Source: Gammaproteobacteria bacterium
Lineage (GTDB): Bacteria; Pseudomonadota; Gammaproteobacteria; Steroidobacterales; Steroidobacteraceae
NCBI GenBank assembly: GCA_030039615.1
Contig: JASHVF010000181.1
Span: forward strand, 1 to 6,632
Direction: 5' to 3'
Length of the DNA stretch: 6,632 nucleotides
Below, one piece after another: positions 1-5,306 of the stretch (position 1 is the stretch's first letter; each line of letters begins with the position of its first letter). The position numbers were made by a program, and so were the translations under genes. The notes below the pieces were generated by a model, which worked only from the letters and a program-made list of their open reading frames with translations, had not been told where the DNA came from and did not search any database.

Positions 1-1
1 G

Positions 2-421
2 CCGCTGCGCATCATGCGCACCAACCTCGCCGTCTACCTCGGCATCATCTATTCCTATCTGCCCTTCATGGTGCTGCCGCTGTTCGCGACGCTCGAGAAG
101 CTCGATCCGACGCTGCTCGAGGCGGCCGCCGACCTCGGCAGCACGCCGCTGCGCTCCTTCCTCGACATCACGCTGCCGCTGTCGGTGCCGGGAGTGATCG
201 CCGGCTCGATGCTGGTGTTCATTCCGGCGGTGGGCGAGTTCGTCATTCCTTCACTGCTCGGCGGGCCGAACAACCTGATGATCGGGCGGGTGCTGTGGGA
301 TGAGTTCTTCGGCAATCACGACTGGCCGGTGGCGGCGGCGGTGTCGATCGCGTTCCTGCTGCTCCTGGTGGGGCCGATCGCCGTCTACCAGTACTACAAC
401 GTGCGCCAGCTCGAGGCCTGA
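2..421 (+). CDS. potH: Putrescine/polyamine ABC transporter permease PotH (5'-truncated)
   Basis: This is the C-terminal part (about 139 codons) of an inner-membrane permease subunit that pairs with PotI to form the channel of a polyamine importer. The frame is open from base 2, so the gene starts outside the window; the family is usually about 290-320 residues, so roughly half is missing. The cytoplasmic EAA loop that docks on the ATPase begins around base 119 (LLEAAADLGS, ending in ITLPLSVPG). It is followed by the segment AGSMLVFIPAVGEFVIP, then LLGGPNN, MIGRVLWDEFF and DWPVAAA, and a last hydrophobic helix before a short polar tail. As I recall them, these stretches match E. coli PotH better than PotB, so I call PotH. 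The stop is 5 bases before the potI start, so the two are surely co-transcribed. The substrate is inferred from family and from the PotF-like protein nearby. Confidence 0.94.
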   Translation, partial: PLRIMRTNLAVYLGIIYSYLPFMVLPLFATLEKLDPTLLEAAADLGSTPLRSFLDITLPLSVPGVIAGSMLVFIPAVGEFVIPSLLGGPNNLMIGRVLWDEFFGNHDWPVAAAVSIAFLLLLVGPIAVYQYYNVRQLEA

Positions 422-426
422 GAAGC

Positions 427-1257
427 GTGGAACGCCGCGGCTCGCTGTTTCCCTTCACGGTGCTGTGCTTCGGGATCGCCATCCTCTACGTGCCGATCCT
501 GGTGCTGATCGGCTACTCCTTCAACGCCTCGCCGCTGGTGAACGTGTGGGGCGGCTTCTCGACCGCCTGGTACGGAGCGCTGTGGCACAACCGCCAGCTG
601 CTGGATGCGGCGCTGCTGTCGCTCGAGGTGGCGGTGAGCGCCTCGACCGGCGCGGTCATCCTCGGCACGCTCGCCGCCGTCGCGCTGGTGCGCTTTGCGA
701 GGTTTCCCGGCAGACTGCTGCTCACCGGCATGGTGAACGCGCCGCTGGTCATGCCGGAGATCATCACCGGCATCACGCAGCTGCTCCTGTTCGTGTCGAT
801 GGTGCAGCTCATCTCCTGGCCGCACCGCGGTTTCACCACCATCGTCATCTCGCACGTCACTTTCTGCACCGCCTACGTGACCATCACCGTGCAGGCGCGC
901 CTCGCGAGCGCCGACCGCTCGCTCGAAGAGGCGGCCATGGATCTCGGTGCGCACCCGGCGCGCGCCTTCCTCGAGATCACGCTGCCGATCATCGCCCCGG
1001 CGATCGTCTCGAGCTGGCTGCTGTGCTTCACGCTCTCGCTCGACGACCTCGTCATCTCGAGCTTCGTGTCGGGCCCCGGGGCCAGCACGCTGCCGATGGT
1101 GATCTACTCGAAGGTCAAGCTCGGCGTGAGCCCCGACATCAATGCGCTCGCGAGCCTGATCGTCTGCGGCGTGGGCGTGCTGATCCTCTCGGCCGGCTGG
1201 CTGATGCGGCGCGCCGAGCGCCGCCGCCAGCTCGAGGTGCAGCTCGCGGGACGGTGA
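427..1257 (+). CDS. potI: Putrescine/polyamine ABC transporter permease PotI
   Basis: This is a complete 276-residue inner-membrane permease, the second channel subunit of a PotFGHI-type importer. The length matches the family (about 265-280). Hydrophobic segments lie near residues 8-30, 63-89, 104-127, 134-156, 190-212 and 240-262, giving the six-helix MetI-like fold. The ATPase-contacting EAA motif is at about 167-187 (EEAAMDLGAHPARAF). Other PotI/PotC-like signatures are NAPLVMPEI (104-112), SHVTFCTAYV (142-151) and SLDDLVISSFVSGPG (204-218). I chose the GTG start at 427 because it lies 5 bases after the potH stop, has a weak GAGAAG just upstream, and gives the expected short N-terminus before helix 1. 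The C-terminus is Arg-rich (RRAERRR), as expected for a cytoplasmic end. The gene faces the potF-like gene tail to tail with one base between. The exact polyamine transported cannot be read from the permease. Confidence 0.95.
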   Translation: MERRGSLFPFTVLCFGIAILYVPILVLIGYSFNASPLVNVWGGFSTAWYGALWHNRQLLDAALLSLEVAVSASTGAVILGTLAAVALVRFARFPGRLLLTGMVNAPLVMPEIITGITQLLLFVSMVQLISWPHRGFTTIVISHVTFCTAYVTITVQARLASADRSLEEAAMDLGAHPARAFLEITLPIIAPAIVSSWLLCFTLSLDDLVISSFVSGPGASTLPMVIYSKVKLGVSPDINALASLIVCGVGVLILSAGWLMRRAERRRQLEVQLAGR

Positions 1258-1274
1258 GCTACAGCGCCGTTTTT
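1251..1274 (+). terminator. Possible intrinsic terminator over the potI stop codon
   Basis: ACGGTG (1251-1256) can pair with CGCCGT (1265-1270) through an 8-base loop, with one G-T wobble, and is followed by a run of five T ending at 1274. The potI stop TGA lies in the left arm and loop. The right arm and T-run lie inside the last codons and stop of the convergent potF-like gene. The stem is only 6 bp, so it may be weak. No matching T-run exists for the opposite strand, so it would act only on the potHI transcript. Confidence 0.4.
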
Positions 1275-2368
1275 ATCCGCGTCCAGGTGCGCGTGCGGAT
1301 GCGCTCGAGCGGCGGGGCGACCTCGCTCGAGTGATAGAGCCGCGCCTCGACCGCGGGGGTCGGGTAGATCGTCGGGTCGTTGAGGATCTGCGGGTCGACG
1401 AAGGCATCCGCGGCACGGTTGTCGTTGCCGTAGTGAATCTCGTTGGTGATGGCGGCGATCACCTTCGGCTCGAGGATGAAGTTGAGGAACCTGTGGGCGT
1501 TGTCCGGATGCGGCGCGTCCGCCGGGATGAGCAGCGCGTCGTAGGTGCCGTTGGCGCCCTCCTGCGGCACGGTGAAGGCGAGGTGCACGTCGACCCCGGC
1601 GGCGCGCGCCCGCGCCCGCGCGGTGGAGTAATCCGCCGACCACGACATGGAGATGCAGAACTCGCCGTTGATGAGTCCGTTCATGTACTCGGACGAGTCG
1701 AATGCCTTGACGTAGGGGCGCACCGCGAGCAGCAGCTTCTCGGCCTGCTGGTAATCGGCGGCGCTCTGCGTGTTCGGGTCGAGGTGCAGGTAGTTGAGCG
1801 CCAGCTGCAGTACGTCCTCGGGCGAATCGAGGAACGAGACCCCGCAGTCGGCGAAGCGGGCGATGATCCCGGGCTTGAAGATCATGTCCAGGCTGTCGAC
1901 CGGGGCATCGGCCATGCGCGCCTTCACCTGATCGACGTTGTAGGCAAAGCCGTTGACCGCGTGCAGGTAGGGCACCGCGTGGGCGTTGCCGGGATCGGCG
2001 GCGGCTTCGATCGCCAGCACGTGCGGATCGAGGTTCTTCCAGTTGGGAAGCCTGGCGCGGTCGAGCGGCCGGTAGATGCCCGCCTTGATCTGCCGGGCAA
2101 AGTAATCGGTCGAGGTGCTGACGATGTCGTAGCCGGAATCGCCCGCCATCATCTTGGCCTCGAGCGTCTCGTCCGAATCGTAGGTGTCGTACTCGACGCG
2201 GATGCCGGTGCGGCGCTCGAACTCCGCGATCGTGTCTGTGCCGATGTAGTCGGCCCAGTTGTAGACGTGCAGTACCGGCTGCTCGGCCCCGCCATGAGCG
2301 GCGTGGCCACAGCCGGCAACGGTGAGCGCGGCGAGCAGTGCGCCGAGCGCACTGCGCCCGAGGCGCAC
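1259..2368 (-). CDS. potF: PotF-like polyamine-binding protein, predicted lipoprotein
   Basis: This is a 369-residue extracytoplasmic solute-binding protein that should deliver putrescine or a related polyamine to PotHI. The N-terminus is a lipoprotein signal: Arg3/Arg5, a hydrophobic stretch, then the lipobox VAGC with Cys20. The mature protein follows PotF throughout: LHVYNWADYI (33-42), DSDETLEAK (64-72), LPNWKNLDP (107-115), CGVSFLDSPED (175-185) and RIRTRTWTRIK (357-367). Residues equivalent to the PotF ligand cage appear kept: Trp38, Asp40, Tyr41, Ser86, Glu184, Trp243, Asp246 and Asp277 (alignment from memory). The start is GTG at 2368-2366, whose G is also the last base of the patD stop TAG, so translation is probably coupled to patD; only a weak GGTGAAG precedes it. 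It is oddly placed, encoded opposite to potHI. E. coli PotF is a free periplasmic protein, so the lipid anchor differs from that model. Confidence 0.92.
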   Translation of the reverse strand: MRLGRSALGALLAALTVAGCGHAAHGGAEQPVLHVYNWADYIGTDTIAEFERRTGIRVEYDTYDSDETLEAKMMAGDSGYDIVSTSTDYFARQIKAGIYRPLDRARLPNWKNLDPHVLAIEAAADPGNAHAVPYLHAVNGFAYNVDQVKARMADAPVDSLDMIFKPGIIARFADCGVSFLDSPEDVLQLALNYLHLDPNTQSAADYQQAEKLLLAVRPYVKAFDSSEYMNGLINGEFCISMSWSADYSTARARARAAGVDVHLAFTVPQEGANGTYDALLIPADAPHPDNAHRFLNFILEPKVIAAITNEIHYGNDNRAADAFVDPQILNDPTIYPTPAVEARLYHSSEVAPPLERIRTRTWTRIKTAL

Positions 2369-3792
2369 TAGAGCTTCACCATCACGTGCCTCACGACCGT
2401 GTAGTCCTCGAAGGCGTAGACCGAGAGGTCCTTGCCGTAGCCGGAGCGCTTGAAGCCGCCGTGCGGCATCTCGCTCACGGTGGCGAAGTGGGTGTTAATC
2501 CAGGTGGCGCCGTACTGCAGCCGCGCGGCGACCCGCAGCGCGCGCCCCGCATCCCGCGTCCACACCGACGAGGCGAGCCCGTATTCCGAGTCGTTGGCCC
2601 AGCGCACCGCCTCCTCGGGATCGCTGAAGCGCGTGACCGAGACCACCGGTCCGAACACCTCGCGCTGTACGATCTCATCGCTCTGGCGTGCCCCGGCGAT
2701 CACCGTCGGCTCGTAGAAGAAGCCGCCGCCGGTGCGCTTCGTCCCGCCGGTCGTCACCGCGACGTGCCTGGCCGCTGCCGCCCGCTCGACCATGGCGGCG
2801 ACGCGCTCGCGCTGGCGCTCCGAGATGAGCGGACCCATCTCGACGCCGGCCTCCTGCTGCGTGCCGACGCGGATGCTGCGCACCGCGCTCGTCAGGTCGG
2901 CCACCAGGCGCTCGTAGATCCGCTCGCCCGCGTACAAGCGGCAGGCGGCGGTGCAGTCCTGACCGGCGTTGTAGAAGGCAAAGGTGCGCACCCCGGCCAC
3001 TACCGCCTCGATGTCGGCGTCGTCGAAGACGATGACCGGGGCCTTGCCGCCGAGCTCGAGGTGGGTGCGCTTCAAGTTGCCGGCGGCCGCCGCCAGCACT
3101 TTCTGGCCGGTGCCGACATCGCCGGTGAGCGACACCATGCGCACGCGCGGATGGCCCGTGATCGCGGTGCCCACCGGCTCGCCGCGCCCGCACACGATAT
3201 TCACCACGCCGGGAGGCAGCACCTCGGCGAGCTGCTCGCCGAGCTTCAACGCCGTGAGCGGCGTCATCTCCGAGGGCTTGAGCACCAGAGTGTTGCCGGC
3301 GGCGATCGCCGGCGCGATCTTCCAGGCCGCCATCATCAGCGGATAGTTCCACGGCGCGATCGAGCCGACGACGCCGACCGGATCGCGGCGGATCATGCTG
3401 GTGTGGCCGGGCAGGTACTCGCCGGCGGCCAGCCCCTGCGGTATGCGGCAGGCGCCGGCGAAGTAGCGGAACAGGTCGGCGATCCCCGGCATCTCGTCGT
3501 TCAGCATGGCGGCGAGCGGCTTGCCGGTATTGCGCGACTCGAGGCTCGCGTAGGCGCCAGCCTCGCGCTCGAGACCATCGGCAATCCTGAGCAGCGCCGC
3601 CGCCCGGTCCCGCGGTGCGGTCGCCGCCCAGCCGTCGAAGGCGGCCTCGGCGGCCGCCACCGCCTGCCCGACCTGCTCGACGCTCGCCGACGCCACCGCG
3701 GCGATGGTCGTACCGCTCGCCGCATCGAGCACCGGGTCGGGCGGCCCCTCGCCGCCTACCAGCCGCCCGCCGATCAACATCTGGGTCTGCAT
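2368..3792 (-). CDS. patD: Gamma-aminobutyraldehyde dehydrogenase PatD (ALDH superfamily)
   Basis: This 474-residue cytoplasmic NAD-dependent aldehyde dehydrogenase should oxidise 4-aminobutanal (in equilibrium with 1-pyrroline) to GABA in putrescine breakdown, EC 1.2.1.19. All catalytic elements are present: APWNYP with Asn149, LKPSE with Lys172, the nucleotide-loop SLTGDVGTG (221-229), LELGGK with Glu246 as general base, and NAGQDC with nucleophile Cys280. Length and numbering equal E. coli PatD/YdcW as I recall it. GHTSMIRRDP (129-138), FYNAGQDCTAACR (273-285) and the C-terminal EDYTVVRHVMVK are near-identical. The ATG at 3792 has an excellent AAAGAGGAG eight bases upstream, which favours Met1 over Met5. 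It is the first gene of a two-gene unit with potF; in E. coli patD also sits beside a polyamine-type ABC transporter (ydcSTUV). Betaine aldehyde or 4-trimethylaminobutyraldehyde are possible alternative substrates, since these ALDH families are close. Confidence 0.92.
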   Translation of the reverse strand: MQTQMLIGGRLVGGEGPPDPVLDAASGTTIAAVASASVEQVGQAVAAAEAAFDGWAATAPRDRAAALLRIADGLEREAGAYASLESRNTGKPLAAMLNDEMPGIADLFRYFAGACRIPQGLAAGEYLPGHTSMIRRDPVGVVGSIAPWNYPLMMAAWKIAPAIAAGNTLVLKPSEMTPLTALKLGEQLAEVLPPGVVNIVCGRGEPVGTAITGHPRVRMVSLTGDVGTGQKVLAAAAGNLKRTHLELGGKAPVIVFDDADIEAVVAGVRTFAFYNAGQDCTAACRLYAGERIYERLVADLTSAVRSIRVGTQQEAGVEMGPLISERQRERVAAMVERAAAARHVAVTTGGTKRTGGGFFYEPTVIAGARQSDEIVQREVFGPVVSVTRFSDPEEAVRWANDSEYGLASSVWTRDAGRALRVAARLQYGATWINTHFATVSEMPHGGFKRSGYGKDLSVYAFEDYTVVRHVMVKL

Positions 3793-3800
3793 GGGGGTCG

Positions 3801-3809
3801 CTCCTCTTT
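3801..3809 (-). promoter_or_regulatory. Ribosome binding site of patD
   Basis: Read on the - strand this is AAAGAGGAG, a near-consensus Shine-Dalgarno sequence, eight bases before the ATG at 3792. It settles the patD start. It is the strongest ribosome binding site in the window, consistent with patD leading its transcript. Confidence 0.85.
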
Positions 3810-3823
3810 GAGGCGCCGCGCGC

Positions 3824-3853
3824 TTGCCGCCCCGCGTCGCGTCGCTATATTAT
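3824..3853 (+). promoter_or_regulatory. Candidate sigma-70-like promoter for the cdhC-cdhB-ligase unit
   Basis: TTGCCG (3824-3829) could be a -35 box. Eighteen bases later TATTAT (3848-3853), or TATATT (3846-3851) at 16 bases, could be the -10. Transcription would then start near 3860, leaving a leader of about 45 bases before the cdhC ATG at 3905. The AT-rich boxes stand out in a very GC-rich gap. The -35 match is only moderate, and no start-site evidence exists in the sequence. Confidence 0.4.
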
Positions 3854-3869
3854 TATCGCCATAATATTA
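3848..3869. promoter_or_regulatory. AT-rich interrupted palindrome, candidate operator between divergent units
   Basis: Nine-base arms at 3848-3856 and 3861-3869 are inverted copies with one mismatch, around a CGCC spacer; the inner six bases of each arm (TATTAT and ATAATA) match perfectly. A second register gives a perfect 7-base pair, 3847-3853 with 3861-3867. It overlaps the candidate -10 and start site of the rightward promoter and lies 56 bases upstream of patD, where one regulator could control both directions. A CACGTG palindrome abuts it at 3871-3876. No regulator gene is in the window, so the regulator family is unknown. Confidence 0.5.
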
Positions 3870-3893
3870 CCACGTGAGCCGCTCTCCAGCCTC

Positions 3894-3899
3894 GAGGGG
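3894..3899 (+). promoter_or_regulatory. Ribosome binding site of the BKACE gene
   Basis: GAGGGG lies five bases before the ATG at 3905. This supports that start, which also gives the N-terminus MNSDVIITCA expected for the family. Confidence 0.75.
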
Positions 3900-3904
3900 C
3901 CGAC

Positions 3905-4804
3905 ATGAACTCCGACGTCATCATCACCTGCGCCATCACCGGCGACGACACCAAGGTTACCAAGAGTCCGCACTGCCCGATCACTCCCGAGCAGATCGCG
4001 GCCTCCGCCCTCGAGGCGGCCCGTGCCGGGGCCGCCATCGTGCACATCCACGTGCGCGACCCCGAGACCGGCGTCTTCAGCATGGCGACGCGCTACTACC
4101 GCGAGGTGGTCAAGCGGATACGCGAGAGCAAGGTGGACGTGCTGGTGAATCTCACCTGCGGCATGGGCGGCTATATCTACGTGGGCGAGAACGGCCTCAG
4201 CGACACGCCCGCGCCCGGCACCGACTTCGTCAGCCAGGAAGACCGCATGCGGCACGTGATCGACCTGTGCCAGGAAGGGCTCTATCGCCCCGATATCGCG
4301 ACGCTCGACTGCGGCTCGCTGAACTTCGGCGACGTGAACCGCGCCTACGTCTCCACGCCCAATTACCTGCGCAAAGGCGCGGCGATCCTGCGCGACCTGC
4401 GCGTCAAGCCCGAGCTCGAGATCTTCGACACCGGCAACCTCTGGTTCGTGAAGCAGCTCATCAAGGAAGGACTGATCGGCGCGCCGGCGCTCATCCAGCT
4501 GTGCTGCGGTATCCCCTGGGGCGTGCCGGCCGATCCCGGCCATCTGCTCGCGATGGTCAACTACCTGCCGCCCGACTGCGTGTGGACCTCCTTCGGCGTG
4601 AGCCGCATGCAGATGCCGTGGGTGGCGCAATCGGTGCTGCTCGGCGGCAACGTGCGCGTCGGTCTCGAGGACAACCTGTACCTGAGCCGCGGCGTCTACG
4701 CGAGCAACGCGCAGCTGGTGGAGAAGGCGCGCACCATCATCGAGGCGATGGGCGCACGGGTCGTCAGCGCCGCCGAGGCGCGCGAGCGCCTGAAGCTCGG
4801 CTGA
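3905..4804 (+). CDS. cdhC: Beta-keto acid cleavage enzyme (BKACE/DUF849), CdhC-type 3-dehydrocarnitine cleavage
   Basis: This 299-residue cytoplasmic zinc enzyme of the BKACE (Kce/DUF849) family condenses a beta-keto acid with acetyl-CoA, giving acetoacetate and a new CoA ester. The TIM-barrel signatures are intact: VIITCAITG (5-13); HIHVRD with metal ligands His47 and His49; LEIFDTG with Glu172; and RVGLEDN with Arg251, Glu255 as third metal ligand and Asp256 (residue roles by analogy to Kce). Length is normal for the family. The CdhC assignment, meaning 3-dehydrocarnitine to betainyl-CoA plus acetoacetate, rests on the stretches LDCGSLNFGD and MQMPWVAQSVLLGG resembling CdhC as I recall it, and on the CdhB-like thioesterase 16 bases downstream. 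BKACE members differ mainly in substrate, so another aminated beta-keto acid is possible. It heads a rightward unit divergent from patD. Confidence 0.82.
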   Translation: MNSDVIITCAITGDDTKVTKSPHCPITPEQIAASALEAARAGAAIVHIHVRDPETGVFSMATRYYREVVKRIRESKVDVLVNLTCGMGGYIYVGENGLSDTPAPGTDFVSQEDRMRHVIDLCQEGLYRPDIATLDCGSLNFGDVNRAYVSTPNYLRKGAAILRDLRVKPELEIFDTGNLWFVKQLIKEGLIGAPALIQLCCGIPWGVPADPGHLLAMVNYLPPDCVWTSFGVSRMQMPWVAQSVLLGGNVRVGLEDNLYLSRGVYASNAQLVEKARTIIEAMGARVVSAAEARERLKLG

Positions 4805-4820
4805 GACGTGCGCGCGCGAC

Positions 4821-5306
4821 GTGGCCGGGGTGCTCATATACGAAACGCCGATCCTGCCCGAGTGGATCGACTATAACGGCCACCTCCGCGATGCCTACTA
4901 CGGGCTCATCGCGAGCAGCGCCTGCGACGCGCTCATGGACCGCATCGGCATCGACGCCGCCTACCGCGCGCGCACCCGGTGCACGCTCTACACGCTCGAG
5001 ATGCACGTGCACTTCCTCAACGAGGTGAAGTCGAGCGAGCGGGTCGCCGTATCCCTCACCATCCTCGGCGCCGACCACAAGCGCATCCACGCCGGCTTCA
5101 CGCTGCGCACCGCGCCCGGCGCAGCGCCCGCGGCGACCGTCGAGATGATGCTGCTGCACTACCGCCAGGGCGAGGCTCCGGGGTCTGCGCCCTTTCCGCC
5201 CGCAATCGCCGCGGCAATCGCCACGCTCGCGGCCGCGGCCCCCGCCGCCGCCTTCGGGCCCGCTTCGCGCGCCCTGGCGCTGCGCCCGGCGGCGCCGGCC
5301 GCATGA
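4821..5306 (+). CDS. cdhB: Hotdog-fold acyl-CoA thioesterase, CdhB-like (betainyl-CoA thioesterase)
   Basis: This 161-residue protein is of the 4-hydroxybenzoyl-CoA thioesterase (hotdog) type, predicted to hydrolyse the CoA ester made by the BKACE enzyme; for betainyl-CoA this yields glycine betaine and CoA. The active-site segment PEWIDYNGHL (13-22) carries the family Asp17 and Gly20-His21. A conserved Glu60 in YTLE begins the next strand, and DHKRIH (85-90) fits the later sheet. The start is uncertain: GTG 4821 has no clear ribosome binding site, and an in-frame GTG at 4830 preceded by GGCCGGG would remove three residues. The last 35 or so residues are almost only Ala and Pro, beyond the hotdog core. 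It lies 16 bases after cdhC, and its TGA overlaps the next ATG as ATGA, so the three genes form one operon. Confidence 0.8.
   Translation: MAGVLIYETPILPEWIDYNGHLRDAYYGLIASSACDALMDRIGIDAAYRARTRCTLYTLEMHVHFLNEVKSSERVAVSLTILGADHKRIHAGFTLRTAPGAAPAATVEMMLLHYRQGEAPGSAPFPPAIAAAIATLAAAAPAAAFGPASRALALRPAAPAA

Noticed and set aside
300..1334. + strand open frame of 344 codons overlapping potH and potI
   Set aside because: It is the shifted frame of two well-supported permeases; the product is Arg/Ala/His-rich without family features.
1603..1622. GC-only repeat-like run inside the potF-like gene
   Set aside because: It encodes alternating Ala-Arg in a surface helix of the binding protein; the run is short and in frame, with no sign of an expanded repeat.
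1331..2371. + strand open frame opposite the potF-like gene
   Set aside because: It is a Val/Arg/Asp-rich shadow of a gene whose ligand residues and lipobox are all intact on the other strand.
2338..3864. Long + strand open frame (508 codons) opposite patD
   Set aside because: It runs antisense to a clear full-length aldehyde dehydrogenase. Its product is His/Arg/Gly-rich with no recognisable domain, as expected from the reverse strand of high-GC codons.
4805..4820. Possible small gene or regulatory site between cdhC and cdhB
   Set aside because: The gap is only 16 bases and shows no hairpin or clear ribosome binding site; it looks like a simple operon junction.
3845..4837. - strand open frame (330 codons) opposite cdhC
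   Set aside because: It would run through the divergent control region and has no family features, while cdhC has its metal ligands in place.
92..5002. Frequent CTCGAG hexamers across the window
   Set aside because: In most sense-strand cases these are Leu-Glu codons CTC GAG, and in others the reverse of the same usage. They fit codon preference rather than a repeated site.
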